DNA of 64,000 nucleotides from Paenibacillus cellulosilyticus (GTDB lineage Bacteria; Bacillota; Bacilli; Paenibacillales; Paenibacillaceae), in the NCBI RefSeq assembly GCF_003182255.1, contig NZ_QGTQ01000011.1, positions 1 to 64,000 of the forward strand. Direction: 5' to 3'. This document shows positions 37,234 through 46,093 of the stretch, piece by piece (the stretch's first letter is position 1; every line of letters starts with the position of its first letter). A program made the translations under genes and the position numbers. The notes under the pieces were generated by a model that saw only the letters and a program-made list of their open reading frames with translations, did not search any database and was not told the DNA's origin.

Positions 37234-37555
37234 TTATCTTGTTCTATATTCCGTGAGCGGAAGTCTGACGCGAACGACTAATCCCCCCTATATAAAGGGA
37301 ATGAATGAGCAACGGCTCCAGCGGAGAGGGCAGTATCATTCTGTAGAAGCAAAGCTTATGCTTCCGATGCAGCTTTCCTCCGGAAAGCTTTTAGCTCGCC
37401 TTTGTGTCCGGATTGTTACCACTTCTGATCTTACCTAATCAGAACAATCTGGACACAACAGCGATCGGAAGAATGATCTGCCATCGGAGCGTTCGAATCA
37501 GCAACCAGTGTTCGAATCATCTACTCAACCAGATTATTTCAATCACCGATTTCAA

Positions 37556-38392
37556 TCACCGGCCACTATCGAACAGCCTCCGATACTGATCCGGCGTCAT
37601 GCTTTCCGCTTCGCGAAACTTGCGAATGAAGTAGCTGCTCTGGCCGAAGCCGGCTTCGATTGCAATCTGCTTAACGGGTCGGCTCGTGGAAAGCAGCATT
37701 CGCTTCGCTTCCGTGACGCGGCTCTCCGTCAGAAACTCCACTGGCGTCTTCCCCGTCGTCTGGCGGAACAACCGGCAGAAATGTGCCGTGCTGTAGCCGG
37801 AGGTTTCCGCCAGCTCCGCTATGGTCAGCGGCTCAACGCAGCGTGTGCGAATGAGCTCTGCCGCAGCGCGAATCCGCTCCTGCGCGCTTCGCAGCAGCGG
37901 ATTATCGAGACTGACGCCATGCTCTCGGATCGTAAGCAGCAGTTCATACAGCAGCGCCGAGATGTGCGCCTCGTCCTCCTTCGTCGACTCCTTGCACGCC
38001 TCTTTCAGTTGATCGAACAACTGCCTGAGCTTCTCTGCCGCCGTGAACGAGAACAGCCACACGTCCTCCCCATCTCGCATCAGGTCCGCCCAAGGCATCG
38101 CCTCATAATGCACCCAATGAATATCCCATGGATTACTCGCAGATGCTCCATATTGTTGAGCAGCGCCGGGACGGTATAGAAAGCCGTCTCCTTCGCGCAG
38201 CGTATATCGTTTGCCCCGATAATCCAACCAGCCTTCGCCGCTAAATACAAGGTGAAGGTTGTAATAGCCGAACTGTCCGCCTTGGCGTTCACATGTATGA
38301 TGCGGCGCTTCCGCATAATGCCCAACCGACTCTGGATAGCATACATAACTCGGCTGAAACGGTCGGCGCATGAACAGATGCTCCCAGATCAT
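37556..38392 (-). CDS. AraC-family transcriptional regulator
   Basis: 278 residues. An N-terminal cupin-like sugar-sensing domain (about 1-150; LHLVFSGEGWLDYRGKRYTLREGDGFLYRPG) precedes two C-terminal HTH motifs (PLTIAELAETSGYSTAHFCRLFRQTTGKTPVE and IAIEAGFGQSSYFIRKFREAE, about 180-275). Start with AGGAG and six bases. It is divergent from the GH42 beta-galactosidase gene and is its likely activator. Its leader carries two tandem hairpin repeats right before the ribosome site. Confidence 0.92.
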   Translation of the reverse strand: MIWEHLFMRRPFQPSYVCYPESVGHYAEAPHHTCERQGGQFGYYNLHLVFSGEGWLDYRGKRYTLREGDGFLYRPGAAQQYGASASNPWDIHWVHYEAMPWADLMRDGEDVWLFSFTAAEKLRQLFDQLKEACKESTKEDEAHISALLYELLLTIREHGVSLDNPLLRSAQERIRAAAELIRTRCVEPLTIAELAETSGYSTAHFCRLFRQTTGKTPVEFLTESRVTEAKRMLLSTSRPVKQIAIEAGFGQSSYFIRKFREAESMTPDQYRRLFDSGR

Positions 38393-38413
38393 GTCGGTCT
38401 CCTCTCCTTCTCG

Positions 38414-38493
38414 CCTTCAACTATCGTTGAGCCGCAATCTTCGATTGCGGAGTTATTCCTTCAACTATCGTTGGCCGTAACCTTCAGTTACGG
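38414..38493 (-). repeat. Two tandem leader hairpin repeats before the araC-type gene
   Basis: The 16-mer CCTTCAACTATCGTTG (plus strand) occurs at 38414 and 38458, period 44. Each copy is followed by a hairpin: CCGCAATC-TTC-GATTGCGG (38432-38450) and CCGTAAC-CTTCA-GTTACGG (38475-38493). The two stems differ at two pairs, and both changes are compensated (C-G to T-A and T-A to C-G), so RNA structure is preserved. On the transcript the block ends about ten bases before the AGGAGAGGAG ribosome site. Confidence 0.85.
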
Positions 38494-38605
38494 CGTTATC
38501 AACATCGTTATATAGATATCAAAATCGTACTATTCCATCGTTCATCGTCAATTTCTATAATAAAGTTAAACGCATCTCAATAGCAAAATAATAATACGGA
38601 ACATC

Positions 38606-38745
38606 TTAAGCGTATGTTTACCGAAGCAAACAATTTGCCCAAAGTTGGAGCAAGAATGAAGCAAATTACTTAGCTTATGCTTACGAAGCAAGTAATTTGC
38701 TTACAGGCAGTAGGTTCAAGGATGAAGCAAATTACTTTTAGGAGG
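38606..38745 (+). repeat. Leader repeat of the 67-nt family before the GH42 gene
   Basis: Two tandem copies, the first diverged. AAGCAAATTACTT (38659-38671), AAGTAATTTGCTT (38690-38702) and AAGCAAATTACTT (38725-38737) are 13-base arms; the middle one can pair perfectly with either neighbour, never both. The last arm ends one base before TTAGGAGG, the GH42 ribosome site. A short frame MLTKQVICLQAV... starts at 38677 and overlaps the GH42 start out of frame. The same layout precedes the genes at 45801 and 47623 on the minus strand. Confidence 0.88.
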
Positions 38746-38755
38746 ATAACTCATC

Positions 38756-40855
38756 ATGGAGAAAGCGCTGCATTCGCGCGATGTGCTGCTGGGCGTCTGC
38801 TACTACCCAGAGCATTGGCCAGAGACGATGTGGGAGGACGACTTCCGCCGCATGAAGGAGCTTGGTCTTGAATATGTTCGCATGGCGGAATTCGGCTGGG
38901 CGCTGATGGAACCGGAGGAGGGCGTATTCGACTTCTCGCTATTCGACCGTGCTTTTGCGCTTGCGCACCGTCATGGCCTTAACATCATTATCGGCACACC
39001 GACGGCAACACCGCCCGCATGGCTGACTCATCGTTATCCCGAGACGCTTAATGCGCAGGCGAACGGCATTTCCTATGAGCACGGGTCGCGCCGGCATTAT
39101 ACATACAATTCGCCCAAATTCCGCGAGTTGTCCGCACGGATCGTCCAACGGATGGCGGAGCATTTCGCAGAACACCCAGGCATCGTCGGCTGGCAGCTCG
39201 ACAACGAGTTCAACTGCGAGGTGTTCGAATTCTATTCGGCAGCCGATCATACGGCATTCCGTGAATGGCTGAAGGCGAAGTACGGCTCGTTGGCCGCACT
39301 TAATGAGGCATGGGGCACCGTATTTTGGAGTCAAACGTATACCGATTGGGAGCAGGTGCATCTGACGCGGAACGTGCCGAGCGACAGTCCGAATCCACAT
39401 CTCAAGCTGGATGAGAAGCGTTTCTTCTCCGATAGCGTTATCTCCTATGCGCAAATGCAGGCGGACATTGTCCGTGCAGCCGCACCGCGCCATTGGGTGA
39501 CGACGAACGGCCTGTTCGGCCATCTCGACACGCATAAACTGACTAACGATATGCTTGATTTCATCTCGTATGACAGCTATCCCATGTTCGGCCGCATGTT
39601 CCCGGACGGTGGTGAAAATCCGCTGCTCGACCGCCGATTCAGCATGTCGCTGTCGAATGTCCGGTCGATCTCGCCGAACTTCTGCATCATGGAGCAGCAG
39701 TCCGGTCCAGGCGGCTGGGTTAACCGCATTGAACAGCCGTCGCCGAAGCCAGGCCAGCTCCGACTGTGGACGTATCAATCGATTGCGCATGGCGCGGATC
39801 TGGTCGTCTATTTCCGTTGGCGCACGGCTACGTTCGGGACGGAGATGTATTGGCATGGTCTGCACAATTGGGATAACCGTCCGAACCGCCGCACTCGCGA
39901 GGTCGAGCGGATCGCGGAGGAGCTTCGCCGCGCAGGACAAGCCATTGCAGGCAGCCGCTATGAAGCGGAGGTTGCCATCCTTCGCGACTACGATAACGAA
40001 TGGGATGGCGAGTTCGATAAGTGGCACGGCGGCTACGAATGGACAAGCACATTGTCGTGGTTCAAGCGTCTGCAGCGCCGCCATATCCCGAATGATATGC
40101 TGTTCGTCAATGAACAGACAACGCTTGATCAACTGAACCGCTATCAGACGCTAATCTACCCGCATCCGACGATCATTCGCGAAGAGACAGCCAAGCTGTT
40201 GGAAGCTTATGTGCAGGGCGGCGGAACGCTTATTATCGGCTGCCGCAGCGGTTATAAGGACGAGACGGGACGCTGCCGGATGACCCCGATGCCTGGACCG
40301 CTCGCACCGCTGTGCGGCGTTACAGTCGAGGACTTTACACGAGAAGAACCAGACGGCAGCAGCCCAAGCTTCACGCTTTCGTCGCAGGCATTCGATACGT
40401 TCGCAACGTTCACTTCCAACGGCTTCGCCGAGACGCTGGCCGTAACGTCGCCGGATGCTATCGTTCTTGGCCGTTACGATAACAGCAGCTATATGTTTGG
40501 TGAGCCTGCGCTCGTCGAGAACAGCAGCGGCGAAGGCCGCACGATCTACTTCGGCGGCGTATTCTCGGATCCGCTTGTCGATCAGCTGATCGACCGTCTC
40601 GGCATCACATCACCTGCATCGGATTTGTTGGAGCTGCCTGAATGCATCGAGCTGACGGTGCGCAGCCATGACAAGCCGATATTTGAAGGACAGGACAGCG
40701 GACTTCGTATCCACTTCCTGCTGAACTATAGCGGACAATCCGCATCCATCAAGGTTCGCTGCGGCGCAACCGACCTGCTGACTGGCAAACGGTACGTCAA
40801 AGGCGCAGCCGAGCTTGACCCATACGCAGCGCTTGCGCTCGTATTCGATGAATAG
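38756..40855 (+). CDS. Beta-galactosidase, glycoside hydrolase family 42
   Basis: 699 residues. A TIM barrel (1-390) opens with LLGVCYYPEHWPETMWEDD, typical of GH42. The acid/base is Glu151 in WQLDNEFNCEV and the nucleophile Glu313 in FCIMEQQSGPGGW. A trimerisation domain (about 400-620; GGTLIIGCRSGYKDETGRC) and a small beta domain follow. No signal peptide, so it acts on imported galactosides, probably beta-galacto-oligosaccharides from plant polymers. GGAGG is ten bases before ATG. The divergent AraC regulator is the likely controller. Confidence 0.95.
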   Translation: MEKALHSRDVLLGVCYYPEHWPETMWEDDFRRMKELGLEYVRMAEFGWALMEPEEGVFDFSLFDRAFALAHRHGLNIIIGTPTATPPAWLTHRYPETLNAQANGISYEHGSRRHYTYNSPKFRELSARIVQRMAEHFAEHPGIVGWQLDNEFNCEVFEFYSAADHTAFREWLKAKYGSLAALNEAWGTVFWSQTYTDWEQVHLTRNVPSDSPNPHLKLDEKRFFSDSVISYAQMQADIVRAAAPRHWVTTNGLFGHLDTHKLTNDMLDFISYDSYPMFGRMFPDGGENPLLDRRFSMSLSNVRSISPNFCIMEQQSGPGGWVNRIEQPSPKPGQLRLWTYQSIAHGADLVVYFRWRTATFGTEMYWHGLHNWDNRPNRRTREVERIAEELRRAGQAIAGSRYEAEVAILRDYDNEWDGEFDKWHGGYEWTSTLSWFKRLQRRHIPNDMLFVNEQTTLDQLNRYQTLIYPHPTIIREETAKLLEAYVQGGGTLIIGCRSGYKDETGRCRMTPMPGPLAPLCGVTVEDFTREEPDGSSPSFTLSSQAFDTFATFTSNGFAETLAVTSPDAIVLGRYDNSSYMFGEPALVENSSGEGRTIYFGGVFSDPLVDQLIDRLGITSPASDLLELPECIELTVRSHDKPIFEGQDSGLRIHFLLNYSGQSASIKVRCGATDLLTGKRYVKGAAELDPYAALALVFDE

Positions 40856-40890
40856 TCGTCGTAGCTAACGCAAACATGCACCTACGACAA

Positions 40891-40935
40891 AGCCCCATCC
40901 CTCCTGCTTGCCGGCAGAGGGACGGGGCTGTTTTA
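40891..40935 (+). terminator. Intrinsic terminator of the GH42 gene
   Basis: AGCCCCATCCCTC and GAGGGACGGGGCT pair with one mismatch, extended by CTGC/GCAG, followed by GTTTTATTTT. It also lies just past the stop of the converging CcdC-like gene. Confidence 0.88.
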
Positions 40936-40937
40936 TT

Positions 40938-41441
40938 TTACGAACGCGCAAGCACTTGCTTGCCTTGTCTCATTAAGAGCACATAATAAACGACATAGTA
41001 AGCAAACATGATAAGCATAAGGCCGGACGTCCAGTGGCTGCCCCCTGCTGCGAAGTTGAAGTTCTGACCACGATCTCGCGACATCGTCATCATCTCATAC
41101 ATTCGGTATGCGAACCGTCCAACGAACAAAACCGTCACAATAGTGCCGATCCACACGTTTGCTTTGTAATACAGCTCTGCACCGCGCCGTTCAAACACCG
41201 TCATCGTCGCCCCCGCAATCCCCAGCGCCGCGCCAATTAGAATGCCGATTATATCCGAGATCATGCTGACGATACTGAACCCGCTCTGCGTCATAAAAAT
41301 AATACCAATCACCGCCAGCAGCACAATTCGAAACGTCAGTCGATTGGAACGCAGCTCGCTCCACGAGAAATTTCTCTGTACCCGCCGAACAATGCGAAAA
41401 CCTACTAAGCATACTAGCAAAATAATAATGATTTGCTGCAT
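40938..41441 (-). CDS. CcdC-like (DUF1453-type) membrane protein
   Basis: 167 residues, about five membrane helices. The N-terminal IIIILLVCLVGFRIVRRVQR with the FSWSELRSNRLTFRIVLLAVIG stretch resembles Bacillus CcdC/DUF1453 proteins, whose role in cytochrome c maturation is uncertain. No cytochrome genes are nearby. GGGAGGCATCATAG precedes ATG. Divergent from the NarL-type two-component operon. Confidence 0.7.
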   Translation of the reverse strand: MQQIIIILLVCLVGFRIVRRVQRNFSWSELRSNRLTFRIVLLAVIGIIFMTQSGFSIVSMISDIIGILIGAALGIAGATMTVFERRGAELYYKANVWIGTIVTVLFVGRFAYRMYEMMTMSRDRGQNFNFAAGGSHWTSGLMLIMFAYYVVYYVLLMRQGKQVLARS

Positions 41442-41567
41442 CTATGATGCCTCCCTTTCATGTCATCGTTCATCGTTATTGGCCTCCATCTCAACTGAAA
41501 CCATCATAGCGCGAAACCGCTTGTCCCTTCGACCAACCTAGGATAGAACCTTATCGCCACCTCTCTA

Positions 41568-41579
41568 TACCTGTAGGTA
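41568..41579. promoter_or_regulatory. Palindrome in the two-component promoter region
   Basis: TACCT-GT-AGGTA, a ten-of-ten inverted repeat, lies about 95 bases upstream of the histidine kinase start and between divergent genes. It may be an operator, perhaps for the NarL-type regulator. The rest of the gap 41442-41671 shows nothing else I can support. Confidence 0.3.
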
Positions 41580-41671
41580 GATATGATTGGCCCACGCCTC
41601 AACTGCATTGCACTGCGCCGCATCGCACAGCTACAATGAACGTACTAGGGCACAAGGTCGGAGGATATAGG

Positions 41672-42874
41672 ATGGATCAAAATAATGATCGGCGCACCAA
41701 CATCCGCGCAGCTGTAGGGGCGATACTTATCGCCATATTGATGCATATGAATGATTTCTTCACAGGCGCTCCTATTCGCATCGCACTGAACATCCTCATC
41801 TATGCAACGTTCGTCAGCCGCTTCTTATTACGGGATTTCTGGCGAACGCCGCGAATGTCGATTGTATTCGTTGTGCTGGCAGCTTTGGAGACAGCGGCGG
41901 GCATCATCTGGTTTGAAGAAAAAGTACTTATTTACTTTCTCGCCGTTATTATCGTGACGACAGCGATCCGGCTGTCTCTTGGGCCGAGGCGTGTCCCGCT
42001 TCTCGCTACCATGATCACGGTTGCCGGCGTATATGCGGCCTTCGGTCATGTCAATGTGCTCAGCTTCACTTCCTTCGTTATTATCACCATTTTCTTCTAT
42101 ATCAACGTCCAAAGCCGACGCCAACGCGACGCGATCTTCGAAGAAAACAAACGCAACTTAGTTGAGCTGCAGGAAGCGTATACGCACCTACAGGAAGCTT
42201 CCGTTACGTCGATGCATAATGCCGTGCTGGATGAACGGACGCGCATTGCCCGTGACATTCACGACGCTGTCGGACACAGTCTCACCTCACTTATTGTGCA
42301 AATGCAGGCGCTCCGCTATATGATCGCCAAAGACCCTGCGCAGGCGGAGCAGTCGCTTACCGGCATGCTGGAGGTCGCTCGCCAAGGCTTGCAGGACATT
42401 CGAACGTCCGTTCACGCGCTTGCAGACGATCGGTCCGTATCCGGTCTCGCGCCGCTCCGCGCCTTGCTCGCTCGCATGGAGGCAACGACAGCGATTACGT
42501 ATGATTTTCAAGCCGATGCGCTGACCGAGGAAGACGTCGATGCCGCAGATTCCACGCTGCTCTTCAGCATTATGCAGGAGGCGATCACCAATATCGTGCG
42601 CCATGCCAGAGCGACTCATGTCAGGGTGCGGATTAGCCAAAAGGCTGGGCGCATCGTGCTGCATATTCGAGATAACGGCCATGCTGTTGCAGACGAACCC
42701 ATCCAGGAAGGTTTTGGGCTAAAAATGATGCGGGCAAGACTCGAGGAAGGCGGCGGGATCTTGAAGGTTGGAGCAGGTGAACCGCACGGTTTGGAGATTA
42801 CAGCGGAGCTGCCGATCGGCGCTGCCGACACGGAAATGAGGGAACATGACAACGATGACAACATCGATCGATAA
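41672..42874 (+). CDS. NarL/DesK-type sensor histidine kinase
   Basis: 400 residues. Five to six membrane helices (about 15-155) with little extracellular sequence suggest sensing inside or at the membrane. A short coiled coil leads to the HisKA_3 domain with His197 in ERTRIARDIHDAVGHSLTSL and a C-terminal HATPase (QEAITNIVRHARAT; IRDNGHA; GFGLKMMRARLEEGGG). ATG at 41672 follows GGAGGATATAGG. It overlaps the response-regulator gene by 29 bases. The signal is unknown; related systems answer to envelope stress or membrane fluidity. Confidence 0.92.
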   Translation: MDQNNDRRTNIRAAVGAILIAILMHMNDFFTGAPIRIALNILIYATFVSRFLLRDFWRTPRMSIVFVVLAALETAAGIIWFEEKVLIYFLAVIIVTTAIRLSLGPRRVPLLATMITVAGVYAAFGHVNVLSFTSFVIITIFFYINVQSRRQRDAIFEENKRNLVELQEAYTHLQEASVTSMHNAVLDERTRIARDIHDAVGHSLTSLIVQMQALRYMIAKDPAQAEQSLTGMLEVARQGLQDIRTSVHALADDRSVSGLAPLRALLARMEATTAITYDFQADALTEEDVDAADSTLLFSIMQEAITNIVRHARATHVRVRISQKAGRIVLHIRDNGHAVADEPIQEGFGLKMMRARLEEGGGILKVGAGEPHGLEITAELPIGAADTEMREHDNDDNIDR

Positions 42875-43532
42875 AATCAAAGTGCTGCTCGTCGATGATC
42901 AGAAGATGATCCGACAAGGGTTCAGCTATGTCATCGGCTTGCAGGATGATATGGAAATTGTCGGCGAAGCAGCGGATGGCAGAGAAGCCGTCAAACAGGC
43001 GCTTGCGCTCCGCCCCGACATCATTCTGATGGACATTCAGATGCCGAACATGACAGGCATTGAAGCGTCACAAGCGATCATCAAGCAGCTTCCCGACGTT
43101 CGAATCGTCATCCTGACGACGTTCAACGATCCCGACTATATTTATGAGGTCATCCGATCTGGCGCAGTCGGCTACCTGCTCAAGGATGCGGATGTAGAGG
43201 ATATGCTGGAGGCGGTACGGTCCGCCTATCGCGGCGAAGCCGTGTATCGGACAGACTTGGCAGCCGGCGCGCTGTCCCGTGCAATCTCGTCGACCTACAT
43301 CATCTCCGATCCAGCAGGCAGTGACACACCGCTGCTGGAACCGTTGACCGAACGCGAGATGGAGATTTTGCAGGAGATGGCCTACGGACTGCGCAATGAC
43401 CGCATCGCACAAAAGTTGTTCATCAGCGAGGGTACGGTCAAATCTCATGTCCATCGCATTCTGCAGAAGTTCGGCTGCGAAGACCGCACGCAAGTCGTCG
43501 TAAACGCGCTGCGCCGGGGTATGGTGAAGTAA
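42846..43532 (+). CDS. NarL/LuxR-type response regulator
   Basis: 228 residues. The receiver domain has DD at 17-18, phospho-acceptor Asp63 in IILMDIQMPNMTG and Lys in YLLKDADVEDM. The LuxR-type HTH at the C-terminus reads LTEREMEILQEMAYGLRNDR, then ISEGTVKSHVHRILQKFG. Partner of the kinase it overlaps. No obvious target operon follows, since the next genes run the other way. Confidence 0.93.
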   Translation: MTTMTTSIDKIKVLLVDDQKMIRQGFSYVIGLQDDMEIVGEAADGREAVKQALALRPDIILMDIQMPNMTGIEASQAIIKQLPDVRIVILTTFNDPDYIYEVIRSGAVGYLLKDADVEDMLEAVRSAYRGEAVYRTDLAAGALSRAISSTYIISDPAGSDTPLLEPLTEREMEILQEMAYGLRNDRIAQKLFISEGTVKSHVHRILQKFGCEDRTQVVVNALRRGMVK

Positions 43533-43711
43533 CGGATGAATGGCGAAGTTATTAAGTGTGGACAACACACTCAATGGTCTATGAACAAGGGTTACGCACA
43601 GTTAGGTGTGGTTAAGTCACGCCTATATGTGAATGGAGAGCGCTAACGAAACATTGGCGAGTCATGAGATGTGAATATCCCACACCTAATGGACCCCGCG
43701 TGGATGTTAAA

Positions 43712-43746
43712 CACAAATAAACGTGGATGAACCACGTTTATTTGTG
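43712..43746. terminator. Perfect hairpin between converging genes
   Basis: CACAAATAAACGTGG-ATGAA-CCACGTTTATTTGTG is a perfect 15-pair stem. No long T tract follows on either strand, but its position between the response-regulator and P-loop kinase genes suggests transcript ends. The preceding gap from 43533 holds no gene. Confidence 0.55.
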
Positions 43747-43768
43747 CATACCGATCATGTTCTACTGT

Positions 43769-44266
43769 TCAAACATATTGATGAATCCACTCTTTAATCC
43801 GAGACGCCACAACGGTGACATCCGTTTCGGTTGTATCAATCGTCGGCATCGGCGGATCATACGCTGTATGTGAAATTTCAAGCAGCTTCTCCGCGAAGTC
43901 CCTGTGCGTCTCAATCATCTCCTCGGACCAATTCCGGGCACGCAGACGCTGCTCGCGCGTCTCGGCATTACAGTGCAGGTTTAAGTAATACACATGCTCG
44001 AACGAAGAATAGTCGGCACATTTCGCAATATCCCAAGGCATCATCGTGCCGCATAGAATCGTCATACGTCCGCTCTGCGCCACATTTCGGGCAACACGAA
44101 GCCAAATGTTCCGCATTTTCTCCCAATCGTGGCCAATAAACTCCACAAGATCGTCCAGGTCAAAAATATCAAACTCCGGCAGGATCTCACGCAGCGCGTC
44201 AATGACATACGTTTTCCCTGATCCGCTTGCACCTGTCACAATAAACAATGGCAGCTTCTGTTTCAA
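43769..44266 (-). CDS. Small P-loop kinase-like ATPase
   Basis: 165 residues. The P loop GASGSGKT is at residues 12-19 and an LDDLVEFIG segment sits near 37-45. A possible lid region with basic residues (TREQRLRARNWSEEMIE) follows. It looks like a nucleoside- or gluconate-type small-molecule kinase, or an AAA-like ATPase of the same fold; the substrate is unknown. The ATG has no classical AGGAGG but GGGGGATGC-like sequence lies upstream. Single gene. Confidence 0.75.
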   Translation of the reverse strand: MKQKLPLFIVTGASGSGKTYVIDALREILPEFDIFDLDDLVEFIGHDWEKMRNIWLRVARNVAQSGRMTILCGTMMPWDIAKCADYSSFEHVYYLNLHCNAETREQRLRARNWSEEMIETHRDFAEKLLEISHTAYDPPMPTIDTTETDVTVVASRIKEWIHQYV

Positions 44267-44292
44267 TTAGCATCCCCCTTGACCTTGGCCAA

Positions 44293-45108
44293 CTAAGAAG
44301 TTGCATCGTTACTTGATTTAAAATAAGTCGGGCCATATTCGGTGAGTTTAGATAAGTCGTCCCGCGAGATTTCTACAACTTCATGGGCTGATTTTTCGTT
44401 TATATTCATACGGTACAATTTATATTGGTCGGATGGTTTCTCGCTGACGCAATCAATTGCGCTGCCATCAAGGGACCAAAGCACATAGGCTGTGGATATA
44501 TAGCTATCGGTTGAAAGATTGTGTACTTTGTTATCGCTGCCACTAACAATTGCGATCTTGCTTGAGCTCGTATCGCCGTAAGCTACAGCTAAAGAAGCAT
44601 TTTTGGGTGACCAATTATAGGCCTGCACGGATTCTACAAACCCATTACCTTGCGCTTCAATTTCTTTATTCAGATCGACACTGTCGCCATTGCTTAAATT
44701 AATCATAAACACATTAGATCCCGGACCGTAAAAGAAGCTGACAGCTAACATCTTTTTATCAGCGGACAGTGAGATGGATTGGACTTTAGAGACGTTCAAA
44801 GCAGGTTTGATCGAATAGGATTTGCCTCCTGCCGCAATCGTAATATTTTGCAGAGATAGCGAGTCTGGTCCTTCGCCTTCTTTATGTTTATCGGCAGTTA
44901 CTATGATGTCATCCGAATCCGAACGCCATGAGAATTTATTATCGTTATCGTCCAACTTACCTGTGGTCTCATTGTTAAAGTACAAGGAAGGATCGAACTG
45001 CTCAGTTGTAGGTGATTGGTTCGATTCCTTATTATCGTTCGTGCAGCCGCTTACTAAGACGATAGAAATCAGAATGATTAAGGAAAAGAGAAGCTGTCTT
45101 TGTTTCAT
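44293..45108 (-). CDS. Lipoprotein with WD40/TolB-like repeats
   Basis: 271 residues. Lipobox VLVSGC (Cys at about 22), a polar linker, then repeated beta-blade phrases such as SLSADKKMLAVSFFYGPGSN and YNWSPKNASLAVAYGD, with ALNVSKVQSIS and VLWSLDGSAIDCVSE, reminiscent of TolB/WD40-like propellers. Probably surface-anchored; function unknown. RBS GAGG seven bases from ATG. Base composition is slightly AT-richer than its neighbours. Confidence 0.75.
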   Translation of the reverse strand: MKQRQLLFSLIILISIVLVSGCTNDNKESNQSPTTEQFDPSLYFNNETTGKLDDNDNKFSWRSDSDDIIVTADKHKEGEGPDSLSLQNITIAAGGKSYSIKPALNVSKVQSISLSADKKMLAVSFFYGPGSNVFMINLSNGDSVDLNKEIEAQGNGFVESVQAYNWSPKNASLAVAYGDTSSSKIAIVSGSDNKVHNLSTDSYISTAYVLWSLDGSAIDCVSEKPSDQYKLYRMNINEKSAHEVVEISRDDLSKLTEYGPTYFKSSNDATS

Positions 45109-45221
45109 GATTAATCCTCGCTTTCATTTTAAGGGAAAAATATCCATTCGTATATAAAGTGAAACGTTAAAAGGTATAGGGATGTTGCGGATTTACTTTT
45201 GATAATTTGACATGGACAAAC

Positions 45222-45258
45222 AAAAACCCTGACGCCGCATTGGCATCAGGGTTTTCAT
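45222..45258 (-). terminator. Intrinsic terminator of the downstream membrane-protein gene
   Basis: On the minus strand AACCCTGATGCC-AATGC-GGCGTCAGGGTT is an almost perfect stem followed by TTTGTTTG. It starts just past the stop codon at 45262. Confidence 0.9.
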
Positions 45259-45261
45259 TTC

Positions 45262-45801
45262 TTAATATTTGCGATAATCGTCCTCGTCGCCTGACGACCT
45301 CTGCAGCAATACCATTAGTCCGCCCAATACGATAAGCGAAGCCGTCAGTCCTTGCAGACCATTGAACGGCGCGATCGCGGTAATCGACAGAAGAGCGAAG
45401 AAGATCACCGCAGCGCCGCCGAGCACGAATACCGGAAGCAGCAGCCAGAAGCCGCGATAGCCGAACAGGTAGAACTCGAACAAACCAAAGGCAACTGCGA
45501 GCAGGAAGCCCGGCCATACGGTTGCCCACGCGTCAAACAGCATGCCTGCTTGACATGTCAAGCCGGTGACGAGGAGAATGCCGCCCGGAATGAGGAGGCC
45601 TGCTGCGGGCTTTGATCTTTTGTACAAATACGCCACGTGGAAGAAGATGCCCAGCGGTAGAATGAACAGCGTCGGCCAGAAGTAGGTGATAATGCTGGCA
45701 CCGTCGGCATATGAGCGGCCATCTGAAGACTGCGCCTGAATGAGCAGCCAAATAATGCCCGCCGCAACGGCGATCACACCGTAATTGCGCCGCATCGTCA
45801 T
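45262..45801 (-). CDS. Multi-helix membrane protein, DUF5668/LiaF-like N-terminus unassigned
   Basis: 179 residues with six predicted helices (for example GVIAVAAGIIWLLIQ, TYFWPTLFILPLGIFFHVAYL, PGGILLVTGLTCQAGMLF). ATG at 45801 stands eight bases from AAGGGGG. No enzyme motif; I cannot name a family with confidence. Its leader carries one unit of the 67-nt hairpin repeat. The frame stays open upstream through the leader to an ATG at 45879, so an N-terminal extension beginning MLTKQAICSQEVV is possible if that start is used. Confidence 0.7.
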   Translation of the reverse strand: MTMRRNYGVIAVAAGIIWLLIQAQSSDGRSYADGASIITYFWPTLFILPLGIFFHVAYLYKRSKPAAGLLIPGGILLVTGLTCQAGMLFDAWATVWPGFLLAVAFGLFEFYLFGYRGFWLLLPVFVLGGAAVIFFALLSITAIAPFNGLQGLTASLIVLGGLMVLLQRSSGDEDDYRKY

Positions 45802-45817
45802 GAAGATATCCCCCTTA

Positions 45818-45897
45818 AAGTAATTTGCTTGCTTCTTCTTTACTACTTCCTGAGAGCAAATTGCTTGCTTCGTAAGCATACGCTAAGTAATTTGCTT
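45818..45897 (-). repeat. Leader repeat of the 67-nt family before the membrane-protein gene
   Basis: On the plus strand AAGTAATTTGCTT recurs at 45818 and 45885 (period 67), with the complementary AGCAAATTGCTT (45855-45866) between them (one mismatch). On the transcript the last arm runs straight into TTTAAGGGGG, the ribosome site. Same arrangement as before the GH42 gene and the 47623 binding-protein gene. Confidence 0.85.
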
Positions 45898-46093
45898 GCA
45901 TCTGTATTCTGCTTACCTGACGTAAACAGACGCTTGAATGTTGAATGGAACTTCACTGACGCTAGGTTACCACCGACACTTGACCATGTAAATGCTTCTA
46001 GGGCAAAACCCGACCTAAGTCGGGAACCGTCTCCGCCCTCGGGTCAAATGCGTCGGGAACGCCAGACTGAGCGCTGGGCTTTTTGGTATCATT

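Noticed and set aside
37352-37400. Another copy of the 67-nt leader family (AAGCTTATGCTTCCGATGC...GGAAAGCTTTTAG)
   Set aside because: Shares only AGCTTATGCTT-like words and a different stem, and no gene follows on that strand, so I do not count it as a member.
38939-40132. 397-codon minus-strand frame inside the GH42 gene
   Set aside because: Shadow of a gene with both catalytic Glu motifs in place.
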